Positions 34,273-45,273 of a DNA stretch of 64,000 nucleotides are shown here, one piece after another (the first letter of the stretch is position 1; each line of letters begins with the position of its first letter). Under the pieces are notes generated by a model that saw only the letters and a program-made list of their open reading frames with translations, made no database searches and had not been told where the DNA came from. The translations under genes were made by a program, and so were the position numbers. Source of the DNA: Zingiber officinale. Taxonomy: Eukaryota; Streptophyta; Magnoliopsida; Zingiberales; Zingiberaceae. The DNA is taken from contig NC_056002.1 of assembly GCF_018446385.1 (NCBI RefSeq), positions 39,507,671 to 39,571,670 on the forward strand, written 5' to 3'.

Positions 34273-35274
34273 TGTTGGAGCAATCCCGATGGTCCGCGGG
34301 ACCATGTGTTTTGGTGTTTGGGCAAAGGGTTTAAGTAAGGTTCACCCTTGTATTTGATATGTGTATTTGAGTTGTGCAAGTTTGCAGGATACACATGTGA
34401 CTCAGGTTGATGGCTTCGGGTCCGGTGAAGGATGGAGCATCCGAGGGACCGTGGACAAGGCAGCGAGGACAAGGGCCAAGGAAAGCGAGTTCGAGGCATA
34501 CGCGAAGGATGGCATTGAGGACGAGCCGCGGGCTTGAATGCATCCGAGGGACGAGAGCCAAAGGAAGTAGGCTTGAAGGCAAGAGGTCAAAGCTGCAAAT
34601 GAAGCGTCAAATGAGTCATAAGGGTGAGGGTACGAGTGCATGAGAGATTGTACTCGGAGTAAAATCCTAGTTTTAGGGTTTTACTGTAGCAGTCGACTGC
34701 ATGTTTTAGCAGTCGACTGGGGCAGTCGACTGGCAGCGAACAGAATGTCTCTGTTCGCTCAGTTAGTGTGGAATCGAGCCGTTGGGATGTAACGGTCGAA
34801 TTTCCACAGAGGGCAGTCTACTGCATGTTTTAGCAGTCGACTGGTAGGCGGGGTTTTCCAACCCGTGGCCTATAAAACCAAGCCTTGGAAGCTTGATTGA
34901 GGTTGACGAAATAGAGGTGGTTAATCTCTATTAGTAGTCTACTTGTGCCCTAGCATCAAAGGAGCTCTTGTGAGGGTTGTGGTGAGGTTTCTCCACCCAC
35001 AAGGAGGTTTAAGCTAGCCGGAGTTTGCCGGGGAATCATCCACCGACGGATCGGGATCGTCCACCTTACGGACAACCGTGGAGTAGGAGCTTTATCTCCG
35101 AACCACGTTAAACAACGTGTCTGCAGTTTGCATTTCATTTCTTGTCTTGTATTTAGTTTAGCTTGTTTGTATTAGTTTGTATTTCCGCTGCGCAAGCTAA
35201 CTAGTGTAGGAAGCGAGTGATTTGGGGGCGCTGTCTATCCAACCCCCCTTCAAGCCGGTGACCGATCTCCAACA
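34273..35274 (+). repeat. 5' LTR of the gag-only element
   Basis: It begins TGTTGGAGCAATCCC and ends CCAACA, two bases before the primer-binding site. Several copies of CAGTCGACTG or variants lie at about 34690-34850, before a TATA-like CTATAAAACC near 34870. It is about 40 bp longer at its 3' end than the other LTR. Confidence 0.88.
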
Positions 35275-35276
35275 AG

Positions 35277-35288
35277 TGGTATCAGAGC
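35277..35288 (+). other. Primer-binding site of the gag-only element
   Basis: TGGTATCAGAGC, complementary to initiator tRNA-Met, two bases after the 5' LTR. Confidence 0.85.
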
Positions 35289-35328
35289 GAGGCCGCTCTC
35301 CATTGGACTAACCGCCAAGGAAGCAAAG

Positions 35329-36948
35329 ATGACCGACTTGATTGAAGCGCCAAAGCTTGAAGGTAGAGGCTTGTGGGACATCACGTATTGGATGATGAAG
35401 ATGGAGATCTTCTTCAACATGGATTGGGACACCATGATGGTGGTCAAAGAGTCGTTTGAAGTCCCTAAAGACAAGAAAGGGAAGAAGCTTCGATCACGAC
35501 ATTGGACGGAGGAGCAAACCACACTATCAAAGGCAAATGATAAGGTAATATCCATTTTGATTGATATTGTGCCTAATGACGTGATGAGCTGTGTAGGAAA
35601 ATATGAGAATGTTCACGATTTGTGGAGCAAGATAAAGAAGGTTCAATGGGAAGAACCTTTGCCTACACAAGAAGAAGAAAAATCCGAAGAAACGGATGAA
35701 GAAGATCGAGTAGAGGAGGAGCAACCGGAAGGTGAGGAGCACTCAACATCCGAGGAGAAGAAGGATGAAGAAAGGCCATCCACAAGTGTGGATGAGGAAG
35801 ATGAGTCATCATCAACATCCTCAAGAATTGAAGAAGAATCCAAGACAAGTGAAGAGGATGAAGAAGATGTCTTGGAAGTGTTCAACCTAGCAAGCACCTC
35901 CACCGAAGTGAAGTCAAAGAACCATATCACTTGCTTCGGGTGCAATGAGAAGGGACACTACAAGAGTAGATGTCCTATGGGTAAGAAGAAGGTAGCTTCT
36001 AAACTCAATTCAATTCATTTTGAATCTAATTTGAGTTGTAGGAAGAAGAAGGAGAAAAAGCACATAGTGTGCTTCACGTGTGGTGAGTGGGGTCATTACC
36101 ACACCAAATGCCCAAAGAAGAAAGAGATCAAAAAGTTGGCACATTTGAAGAAGGAGGAGAAGAAGTGGAGGAAGAATGGAGGCTCATGTCAAGGGGGAGT
36201 TCCAAAGGTAAAGGGTAAGGTAAACCCAAATTTAAATTTGAAATCAAATTTAAATTCCTTCATTCATGCTAGGAATAATTGTTATTATTTATCCATGCAA
36301 AATTTTGGATTTAGATATCATGATAGGAGTAGGGTAATTGTAGATCAAAACCCTAGAAGACCAATGCATGATAAACAAAGAAATAATAGACCTAAGGAGA
36401 CCCAAGGCATTAATCCCAAGAAGGGGAGACACATGCCTAGAAAGGGTAGGTCTAGGAATGTCCATGGTAGACATGTTGACTCTAGGTTTAAGAACTTAGA
36501 GAGGGAAAATCAAGTTTTGAAGGCAAAGCTTGATAAATTGGAGAAAACCCTAGAAAGATTCAATGTTGGATCTAAGGGTTTAGGTATGGTGTTGGATAGC
36601 CAAAGACCCAACAATGATAGATCGGGTTTGGGATACCGATCTAGTGGCTCCAATGCTAAGGGAAAGTCTTATGCTAGGGTGGCATATGACTATGGCAAGG
36701 AGAAACCAATAAATGGCAAGGGAAATCCATTTAATGGTAAGAAGAAATTAACCAAGGACAAGGTGTCCAAGGTTAAGAAAGTTACATTTGTAGGCCAAGT
36801 GTCACCGGGGGTGGACCGATGTGGCCTAGCCATTGTGGATGAGTCACCTAGGGAGGTGGCTAAGGCTAAGAGCTCTAGGGGGAGCTCAAAGAGTCAAGTT
36901 GGAACCCATGGCAAATGGATCTCAAGTGAGTTTTACTTGGGAGTCTAG
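35329..36948 (+). CDS. Copia-type Gag protein with two CCHC zinc knuckles, gag-only element
   Basis: Intact frame of 539 residues. Residues 1-105 resemble the copia gag core (APKLEG, then MKMEIFF, ISILIDIVPNDV, and YENVHDLWSKI). Residues about 108-185 are strongly acidic (Glu/Asp/Ser runs). Two zinc knuckles follow: CFGCNEKGHYKSRC at 202-215 and CFTCGEWGHYHTKC at 248-261, then a Lys/Arg-rich part and a short coiled coil near 385-410. Gag builds the particle and binds RNA; knuckles usually bind the packaging signal. The chosen start lies 40 bases after the primer-binding site and gives the family N-terminus. No frame continues into pol. Lack of stops means it could still be expressed. Confidence 0.88.
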   Translation: MTDLIEAPKLEGRGLWDITYWMMKMEIFFNMDWDTMMVVKESFEVPKDKKGKKLRSRHWTEEQTTLSKANDKVISILIDIVPNDVMSCVGKYENVHDLWSKIKKVQWEEPLPTQEEEKSEETDEEDRVEEEQPEGEEHSTSEEKKDEERPSTSVDEEDESSSTSSRIEEESKTSEEDEEDVLEVFNLASTSTEVKSKNHITCFGCNEKGHYKSRCPMGKKKVASKLNSIHFESNLSCRKKKEKKHIVCFTCGEWGHYHTKCPKKKEIKKLAHLKKEEKKWRKNGGSCQGGVPKVKGKVNPNLNLKSNLNSFIHARNNCYYLSMQNFGFRYHDRSRVIVDQNPRRPMHDKQRNNRPKETQGINPKKGRHMPRKGRSRNVHGRHVDSRFKNLERENQVLKAKLDKLEKTLERFNVGSKGLGMVLDSQRPNNDRSGLGYRSSGSNAKGKSYARVAYDYGKEKPINGKGNPFNGKKKLTKDKVSKVKKVTFVGQVSPGVDRCGLAIVDESPREVAKAKSSRGSSKSQVGTHGKWISSEFYLGV

Positions 36949-37235
36949 GTTAGGTCATGGAATGTGCCAAGTGGTTTGGAGATGGACTTGAGTCTCAAAC
37001 CTAGGGAATTGACACACATGGGTTGTGTTTCATGCTTGAAAATATGACATTGGGGTCACATAGTATGATAATTGGTTTTGGATGTATAGATGCCATATAA
37101 ACCAATGCTAGGGATGCATTGTGGGTTAGTATGGGCAAATACATCAAGAGAAAGCCAAAACTAGGACTTTAGGTCAAGGTTCAATTGAACTTTTTAGCTA
37201 GTTTTGTGTTTTGTGTCAATCTTGGGATTGGTGAT

Positions 37236-37240
37236 AGATA

Positions 37241-37319
<79 letters not shown>
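37236..37319. repeat. (TA)n microsatellite
   Basis: About 40 uninterrupted TA units downstream of gag in the gag-only element. Long open frames reading Tyr-Ile across it are artefacts. Confidence 0.95.
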
Positions 37320-37321
<2 letters not shown>

Positions 37322-37867
37322 CCCAAGTAGATATTGATATAATAGACCTCTCCACAAAATTTGGGGATTTTTGGAGGTCTGTGGAATTTCTGACGTATTT
37401 CTGAAGTTGACCTGAAAAAGCTGATTTTTTTCATGAATAGTGTACCAGTCGACTGGTACAGTTACCAATCGACTGGTAACAGCATTCCTGAGCACAGAAT
37501 GTCTCTGTCGACTGGTACTTCTTGCAGTCGACTGATACCAGTCTGAAAGTGTTTTCAGCACTGGATTTTGACCGGGTCAACTCATATAGATGTATGGGAT
37601 CCATGGGGGATACATACATGAGTTTAGGTTATTTGGATGACAAGTTTTCAATAATTGGGATATTGTTGGAGAACTTTTTGGATGTTAGGCAAAGGGGGAG
37701 AAGTAAGGTTTAGTTGGGAAAACCTGAAAGTACCTTTGTGTAGGGGGAGCCTTGGGATAAGTTCTTAAAAAGCCCGTTGTAAAAATCCTAGCTCATGGGG
37801 AGCGTAGGTGTAGGGGGAGCCTTGGGATAGGTTCAAATGCATGATGCATTATTACGGCGGTTGCCAA

Positions 37868-38035
37868 GTGTGTAACCTTGGCAACGTAAGTCCATTCGGC
37901 AGTGTAAGTCCAAGTGTGTAGCCTTGGCAACGTAAGTCCATTCGGCGGTGTAAGTCCAAGTGTGTAGCCTTGGCAACGTAAGTCCATTCGGCGGTGTAAG
38001 TCCAAGTGTGTAGCCTTGGCAACGTAAGTCCATTT
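37868..38035 (+). repeat. 46-bp tandem repeat near the 3' LTR of the gag-only element
   Basis: Three full units and a partial one of about 46 bp (with CCTTGGCAACGTAAGTCCAT and GTGTAAGTCCAAGTGTGTAG) lie about 70 bp before the polypurine tract. They probably belong to the untranslated tail of the element. Confidence 0.85.
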
Positions 38036-38093
38036 GTTTTAGCATGTTTATTTGCTATATGTTTTCCCTAACTTAAACGTATTGCCAAACACC

Positions 38094-38107
38094 AAAAAGG
38101 GGGAGAT
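38094..38107 (+). other. Polypurine tract of the gag-only element
   Basis: AAAAAGGGGGAGAT directly before TGTTGG of the 3' LTR; start point for plus-strand DNA synthesis. Confidence 0.8.
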
Positions 38108-39064
38108 TGTTGGAGCAATCCCGATGGTCCGCGGGACCATGTGTTTTGGTGTTTGGGCAAAGGGTTTAAGTTAGGTTCACCCTTGTATTTGATATGTGTA
38201 TTTGAGTTGTGCAGGTTTGCAGGATACACATGTGACTCAGGTTGATGGCTTCGGGGTCCGGTGAAGGATGGAGCATCCGAGGGACCGTGGACAAGGCAGC
38301 GAGGACAAGGGCCGAGGGAAGCGACTTCGAGGCATACGCGAAGGATGACATTGGGGACGAGCCGCGGGCTTGAATGCATCCGAGGGACGAGAGCCAAAGG
38401 AAGTAGGCTTGAAGGCAAGAGGTCAAAGCTGCAAATGAAGCGTCAAATGAGTCATAAGGGTGAGGGTACGAGTGCATGAGAGATTGTACTCGGAGTAAAA
38501 TCCTAGTTTTAGGGGTTTACTGTAGCAGCACTGTAGCACTACTGTAGCAGTAGCAGTCGACTGGCAGCGAACATAATGTCTCTGTTCGCTCGGTTAGTGT
38601 GGAATCGAGCCGTTGGGATGTAACGGTCGAATTTCCACTGAGGGCAGTCGACTGCATGTTTTAGCAATCGACTGGTAGGCGGGGTTTTCCAACCCGTGGC
38701 CTATATAACCAAGCCTTGGAAGCTTGGTTGAGGTTGACGAAATAGAGGTGGTTAATCTCTATTAGTAGTCTACTTGTGCCCTAGCATCAAAGGAGCTCTT
38801 GTGAGGGTTGTGGTGAGGTTTCTCCACCCACAAGGAGGTTTGAGCTAGCCGGAGTTTGCCGGGGAATCATCCACCGACGGATCGGGATCGTCCACCTTAC
38901 GGACAGCCGTGGAGTAGGAGCTTTATCTCCGAACCACATTAAACAACGTGTCAGCGGTTTGCATTTCATTTCTTGTCTTGTATTTAGTTTAGCTTATTTG
39001 TATTAGTTTGTATTTCCGCTGCGCAAGCTAACTAGTGTAGGAAGCGAGTGATTTGGGGGTGCCA
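38108..39064 (+). repeat. 3' LTR of the gag-only element
   Basis: Begins TGTTGGAGCAATCCC; ends GGGGGTGCCA right at the TTCAT duplication (39065-39069). It lacks the last 41 bp or so present in the 5' LTR. In the palindrome region it has GTAGCAGCACTGTAGCACTACTG-like sequence (about 38520-38550) in place of one CAGTCGACTG unit. Confidence 0.85.
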
Positions 39065-41617
39065 TTCATCTTTATTCTTGATGAAACCAAACTGTTTGAT
39101 CGCATCATCAAATCGAAGATTTCAGCTCCGAGAAGCTTGCTTTAGTGCATAAATGGACTTATGTAGCTTGCATACTTTGCCAGTATGCTGTGAATCTACA
39201 AAACCCTCAGGTTGTGTCATGTACACATCCTCGAGCAAATTTCCATTCAGAAACGCAGTTTTAACATCCATCTGCCAGATCTCATAATCGTAGTATGCTG
39301 CAATAGCAAGCATGATCCGAATGAACTTAAACATCGCTACTAGAGAAAAGGTTTCATCATAGTCAATACCATGAATTTTCTTGAAACCTTTAGCTACCAA
39401 GCGACTCTTATAGGTAATAAGTCCATCCATGTCAGTCTTTCTCTTAAAGACCCACTTACACCCAATAGGTTTGACGCCTTCAGGTGAATCAACCAAAGTC
39501 CATACTTGGTTGGTGTATATAGATTCCATCTCGGATCTCATGGCCTCTAGCCATGACTCAGAATCTGGTCTCATCAAAGCTTCTTGATAGGAGATAGGCT
39601 TATTCTCAACGAGCACAACGTCATCATGGTCAGACAAGAGAAATGAGTATCTCTCAAGCTGACGACATACCCTATCAGACCTGCGAAGAGGTAGGTCTAC
39701 TTGAACTGGTTGTTGTTCCTTAACTTCTTGAGCAACAATCTCATCATCCACAACACTTTGTGGTTCCAGTTCAACTTCCATCAAGGCTTTAGTGCTATGG
39801 TCCATATCTTGAACTTCTTCAAGATCGAATGTATTCCCACTAGTTTTTCTAGAAACAAAGTCTTTTTCTAGAAATACCTCAGTCTTAGCCACAAACACTT
39901 TGTGTTGACTAGGAATGTAGAAGTAATATCCCTTCATTTCCTTGGGATATCCAATAAAATAACACTTATCGGATTTGGGTCCCAGTTTGTCTGAGACTTG
40001 ACGTCGAACGTTAGCCTCACAACCCCAAATCCTCATAAAAGACATCTGGGTATCTCTCTCAGTCCATATCTTATATGGTGTCTTTATCACAGCTTTAAAT
40101 GGAACACGGTTAAGTGTGAAGGCTGTTGTGTCTAGAGCATATCCCCAAAAAGACATAGGAAGATCTGTGTGACTCATCATAGACCGTACCATATCTAATA
40201 GGGTATGATTCCTCCTTTCGGATACACCATTCCACTGTGGTGTTCCAGGAGGAGTGCGTTGGGATAGAATCTCACTCTAAGCCAGATAGTCACGAAACTC
40301 ATGGCTAAGGTATTCACCACCTCGATCTGATCGAAGTATCTTAATATTCTTGCCTAGCTAGTTTTGTACTTCATTCTTGAATTCTTTGAACTTTTCAAAG
40401 GATTGTGAGTTATATATCATCAGATACACATAACCATATTTACTGAAGTCATCAGTAAATGTAATGAAGTACCTATAACCAACTCTGGCAGCGACATTGA
40501 AAGGGCCACATACATCACTATGTATAAGTCCTAATAAGTCAGTCACTCTTTCGCTGTGTCCACTAAAGGGAGTCTTGGTCATCTTGCCTAGTAAGCATGA
40601 CTCGCATGTCTCATATGATTCAAAATCAAATGAGTCCAACAAACTATCTTTATAGAGTTGGGATAAGCGATTCTCATTTATATGACCTAAGCGACAATGC
40701 CAGAGATAGGTTTGGTTCATATCATTTGACTTGAACCTTTTGGTATTTATGTTATAGATGGAGTTCTCTAAGTCTAGAATATAGAGTATGTTTATCAGAG
40801 ATGCACTACAGTAGAATATATCTTTTAAATAAACAGAACAATATTTGTTCTTTATTACAAAAGAAAAGCCTTTCTTATCCAAACAAGAGACTAAAATGAT
40901 GTTCTTAGTAAGAGCAGACACATAACAACATTCATCTAATTCTAGTACAAGCCCAGAGGGCAGAGATAGATAGTAAGTTCCTACAGCAACAACAGCAACC
41001 CGTGCTCCATTGCCTACTCGTAGGTCCACCTCGCCCTTGGTCAATGCCCTGCTATTTCTCAGCGCCTGCACATTAGTACAAATGTGAGAAGCACATCCAG
41101 TATCCAATACCCACGATGAAGAAATAGATAGATTGACTTCTATAACATATATACCTGAAATAGAAGCCTCACTTCTCTTCTTCTTAAGATCTTCCAGATA
41201 TACTTTGCAATTCCTCTTCCAGTGCCCGGTCTGACCGCAGTGGAAGCAAGTAGCATCCTTGGCAACCCCTCCTTTAGGTTTCATTATATTGCCTTTGCCC
41301 TTGGCTTGGGACTTTCCCTTACCTTTAGGCTTGCCCTTGCCTTTATGCTTTTGCACCATCAAAATGGAGTTAGGCTTTACCTTCTTAAGGTTGAGCTCAG
41401 CAGTTCTCAACATGCTTAGCAACTCAGGCAGTGGCTTGTCAATTTCGTTCACGTTGTAATTCATGACAAATTGACTATAGCTCTCTGGCAAGGATTGCAA
41501 GATCAAGTTTGTGGCCAACTCTTAGCCAAGTGAGAATCCCAACCTCTGTAGGTTCTCTATGTACCCAATCATCTTGAGCACATATGGTCCTACGGGAGTC
41601 CCATCTTGCATCTTGCA

Positions 41618-41879
41618 CTAAAACGTGTACATGAGGGAAGGGGAGAGGAGTAGTGCAGGAGTTGTCAGCCGGTATTGGCGTCGGATCGCCGGAGGCTGTG
41701 GACCCTAAACCCCCCCCCCCCCTTCTCTCTGCTTGTGCCCGCGGACTAAAAACACGAAGCCAAAGCCTTCCTCCTGGCGGCGGAAGCCAAAACGCCAAAC
41801 CCCCCCCCCCCCCCCCTTTTACACATTAAATTACCAAAATGCCCCTCTCTTTTTTCCTAATTGCTCAAGAGTCCCTCAG
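41618..41879. other. Junction region with two poly-C tracts
   Basis: Unrelated DNA between the broken end of copia B and the next remnant. Runs of 13 C (41710-41722) and 17 C (41800-41816) interrupt it. No gene is recognised. Confidence 0.5.
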
Positions 41880-44800
41880 ACATATCTGCATCACAAGGAT
41901 TTAGTAAAACTAAAAAGAGAAAATGTTAAATTAAAATTAATCTTAGCAAAAACCTGTCCTTTAGAAATGTATGATAAGTTAAAGGAAGAAAATAAAAAAT
42001 TGAATGACCAAATTAAAAAATCTAGAAATTCTGCATGTCTTAATCAAACTATTTGGAAAAATGATAGAAGTCTAAATTGATATTTTAGATACCATAAGGG
42101 TCAAATTAGCAAGTTATCATCAAAATATATTCCTAAAAGATAATCAATCTAGTAGGAAAACACTTATATTGGATTCTCAAATCCTACTTAGAATAAATTA
42201 ATTTTTTCTTTACAATTTGCAGAAAGAAAATTAAATGTTTAATTTCTTTAAAAAGCTTTGTCTAGAAGTGATTGTTGTTCCAATATCCAAGAAAACCTAG
42301 TGACTCGTCACAGTCTAGAAGTCAATTATTGAAATGAATGTTTAATAGACTAACCGTTAAATAGTTAACTGTTATAAATTTTTCCAAATAAAAAAAAATA
42401 TTTGTTAAAATGGTAGTTTTTAAATTAAAGTTTTTTTAAAATTTATTTTATACTTAAGTTAATTCCTTTGTGTAAAATTTTATAACGGTTAAATAATAAT
42501 TTTTTTATGGATTATTTGCTGAAAACTTCATTTCTAAATATAAAAAATCTTGAAACTTATTTTTGAAAAATTTAAATTCTATTGACCCTTAAGAAAAATA
42601 TTCCTTAACCCTTAGAAAGTTTAATTCTTTATCCAACTTTATCTTTCTCACTTTATTTTTGATGTGATAAAAGGGGGAGAATTAGTACAAGTTTAGGGGG
42701 AGATTGGATATTTGCATAAATAAGTTTTTTTACTAAATTCTTCAATTCATTTTATTGCAATTGTTATTTGCATTTTACTTATGTTATTGTATTTTTTTAA
42801 CCCTAACTTGTGTTAGAGTATATACTAAAAGCCTAGTTTTTTTGTAAATATTTATTTTGATTTAAAGAATCACATTGGTTAAATGTCTACATTTATATGC
42901 TAAGTGTAGTTGTTCAATTAATTTATATTACAGATAACATGGTATGTGGTGTCACACATAGAAGATCATGCTATCAGTTCTTTATAAGTTATAAATAGTA
43001 GCTCACGACTGAAATGGATAGGAACAAATCATTGGAATAGTCGTAGTGTAATTTGGTATTAATTTATCTTGACTATAAAATTACACTAGTACACTCTGAG
43101 TGTATTGAGCAGGACCATTTGAGGTACTTTCTTTTTATACTGACTGAATAAAAGAACAAGACCTCTGTTATTATGGAAGTGTGTGGTCTTAATCTCGATA
43201 TAATAACAAGCACATAATTTAGTATTTATTTCTTTAATTTATCATTGGGTGAGATTTAGTTCGATAAATCAATAGGTCCGATAAGTTGGGAAATAATATT
43301 ATTTATAGTGTGTGTTATTAATTATAGAAGGAAATCATGTCCTAGCAATCTATGTTGATGATGTCCCCAAGAGGAGCTCAAAATGATTGTCATGTATACC
43401 CTGCAGGTGGACTTTGTCCGATATGACAATAAGGTTGAGTGGTACTACTCTTAGAGTTAGATACTAATTAAGTGAGTTGTCAGTAACTCATTTAATTAGT
43501 GGGCATTCGATATCTTAAACACAGGGAGATTAATACACTCATTGTAAGAAGGAACCCATATAGTAATATGGGATTGGTGCGGTAGTTCAATAATAACTCT
43601 TTAGTGGTATGAGTTATTATTGATGAACTCGAGTTGGGTATTCGGGGCGAACACGGGAAGCTCAAGTTCATCGGGAGACCAAAACCAATTCTTTCTCTCG
43701 GTCTCTATCGTAGCCTCTTATTTATAAAGTCTTATTTACACTCAAACCTAACTTCTTACCCACCTTAAGGTGGCTGGCCAAGCCAAGCTTGGAGCCCAAG
43801 CTAGGCCGGCCAAACCAAGGCTAGATGGGTTCAAGTGGTGGCCGACCCTAACTTGGAGCCCAAGCTTAGGTGGTCGGCCATAATAAATTAAAAGGGGATT
43901 TTAATTTTTTAAAAAATCTTTTCTTATGTGGAAGTCATGGTTTTAAAAGAGAGTTTAAAATTTAAATATTTCCTCTTATAGCTTTCTACAAAAGATTAAA
44001 AGAAAGATTTGATATCTTTTATTATTTATAGTTGAAAAGGAAGATTTAATTTTGGAGAAAACTTTTCTTTTTGTAACCATCCACATGTTTTAAAAGAGAG
44101 ATTTTAATTTATAAAAGTTTCCTTTTATAACCAACCATGAAGGGAATTAAAAAGAAAAATTTTTATTTTTAAAAAATTCTAGAAACAAATAAGGAAGTTT
44201 TAATTTTGTGTTTAAAACTTTCCTTATTTGGAGGACATGTGGGGTCGACCATAAGATGGATTAAGAGGAAATTTTAATTAAATTTTCCTTATTAGCCATT
44301 GGCAAAGAAAATAAGGAAGTTTTAATTATGTTCAAAATTTTCCTTATTTGCCATGACCAAAAATTATAAAAGAGAGGGAGGGGTCGCCCCTTAAAAAAAA
44401 CATCTATTATTTCTCTCTTCTAATTCCTTGGTGGTCGACCCTCTCCTCTCTTCTTTCTCTCTTCTCCTTTTGTTGAGGCCGGCGACACTTGGAGGTCTTG
44501 TTTCATCTTGGTGCCGGTTGCTTGTGGAGAAGAAGAAGAGAAAGAAAGCTTCCCTTGAAGAATAGTTGGTGGCCGAAACTTGCAAGGAGAAGAAGGAGCC
44601 TTTGGTGGATTCTCATCTTGGTAGATCGTCGCTCACACGACGTCCGAGATAAGAAGAAGAATATGACAGAAGATCAAGAGGTCTCTAGCTACAAAGAAAG
44701 GTATAACTAGTTTTCTTATTCCGCATCATACTAGTTTTCTTTGTATGGATTTTGAAATACCAAACACAAGAGGCTAACGATTCTAGGTTTCGAATTTATG

Positions 44801-45230
44801 ATTCGATTTTGTGTTTCTTTTATTTTTTCGATCTTATGATTCGATTGTTCTTAGTGGTTAAACCTAGGGTTACTATAAGGAGATTAAATATTGAATTTCG
44901 TTGAAAGGCTTTGACTAGGAAGTGGTGGATGATCCCATACCCAAGAAGACCTAGTGCCTCGTCATGTTTAACTTGGAAGCCGATTTTTGAAATAAATATT
45001 TAATCAACTTTGTAACATGGGTGGATTTGGATTAATAATGTTAAGCATCGTTTGTGATCCAAGTCTAAACCTCTAAGAACATATAAGTTGAATTTGGAAT
45101 CAATAATGTTAAGTTCTGTTTGCGATTCCAAATTTAATTTCTAAAGAACACAATAGGTTGTTAGGAATGGTTCGGGGTTTGTACAAAATTTTTGTACAGT
45201 GGAAATAGTACGATATTCTGGGTAGCAACC
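41880..45230 (+). mobile_element. Remnant of a large copia-type (SIRE-like) element: gag end, 3' region and LTR
   Basis: The stretch 41890-42100 encodes a charged helical piece (LILAKTCPLEMYDKL, then KKLNDQIKK), as found between gag and pol in SIRE-like elements, followed by a stop. Two purine-rich tracts (AAAAGGGGGAGA at about 42669, GGGGGAGATTGG at about 42697) mark the region before the LTR. From 42811 an LTR of about 2.4 kb starts TGTTAGAGTATATACT. A TATA-like TTATAAAAGAG lies near 44364. The motif TTGTACAAAATTTTTGTACA-like sequence at about 45180-45200 marks the end region. Almost all of pol is deleted. Boundaries are approximate. Confidence 0.55.
42811..45230 (+). repeat. LTR of the SIRE-like remnant
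   Basis: About 2.4 kb from TGTTAGAGTATATACT to the AGCAACCAA stretch near 45230. No second copy lies in the window, so the ends rest on resemblance to SIRE-type LTRs. Minor open frames inside (such as 44391-44710) do not resemble proteins. Confidence 0.5.
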
Positions 45231-45273
45231 AAGAACTTGAACTTGAATTGATGCACATAAAAAATAGGACGAT

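Larger units (their letters stand above)
34273..39064 (+). mobile_element. Non-autonomous LTR retrotransposon with gag only (TR-GAG type)
   Basis: Plus-strand element nested in the reverse transcriptase of copia element B, in opposite orientation. It has LTRs at 34273-35274 and 38108-39064, a primer-binding site at 35277-35288, one large gag ORF at 35329-36948 and a polypurine tract at 38094-38107. There is no protease, integrase, reverse transcriptase or RNase H in the 1.16 kb between gag and the 3' LTR, so it must depend on enzymes of another element. Target duplication TTCAT is seen at 34267-34271 and 39065-39069, with one extra A at 34272. Open gag and similar LTRs suggest a fairly recent insertion. 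Confidence 0.88.
33212..41617 (-). mobile_element. Ty1/copia retrotransposon B, 5'-truncated and interrupted
   Basis: Second copy of the same internal region as element A, same strand, following the shared LTR. Its reverse transcriptase is split by a separate element at 34273-39064. It ends at about 41617 in gag, where identity with A stops; gag start, leader and 5' LTR are missing. The remains of its own coding region are described as a pseudogene. Confidence 0.85.
33260..41617 (-). pseudogene. Copia gag-pol of element B, split by an insertion
   Basis: The part 40358-41518 carries a gag core with an intact zinc knuckle (CFHCGQTGHWKRNC), protease LDTGCASH and integrase N-terminus. The part 39122-40192 holds integrase C-terminus, including 26 residues that A lacks, and reverse transcriptase up to DVKTAFLNG and a stop (TGA in place of Trp) after KQASRS. 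The insertion 34273-39064 lies just after this, before the YVDD region, which is found on its other side at about 34190. RNase H is at 33458-34015. Integrase has further stops between 40192 and 40358. Not functional. Confidence 0.85.

Noticed and set aside
35274-35290. tRNA-Met gene
   Set aside because: TGGTATCAGAGC here and at three other sites is a retrotransposon primer-binding site only.
37204-37561. Open frames rich in Tyr-Ile on both strands
   Set aside because: They only translate a (TA)n microsatellite.
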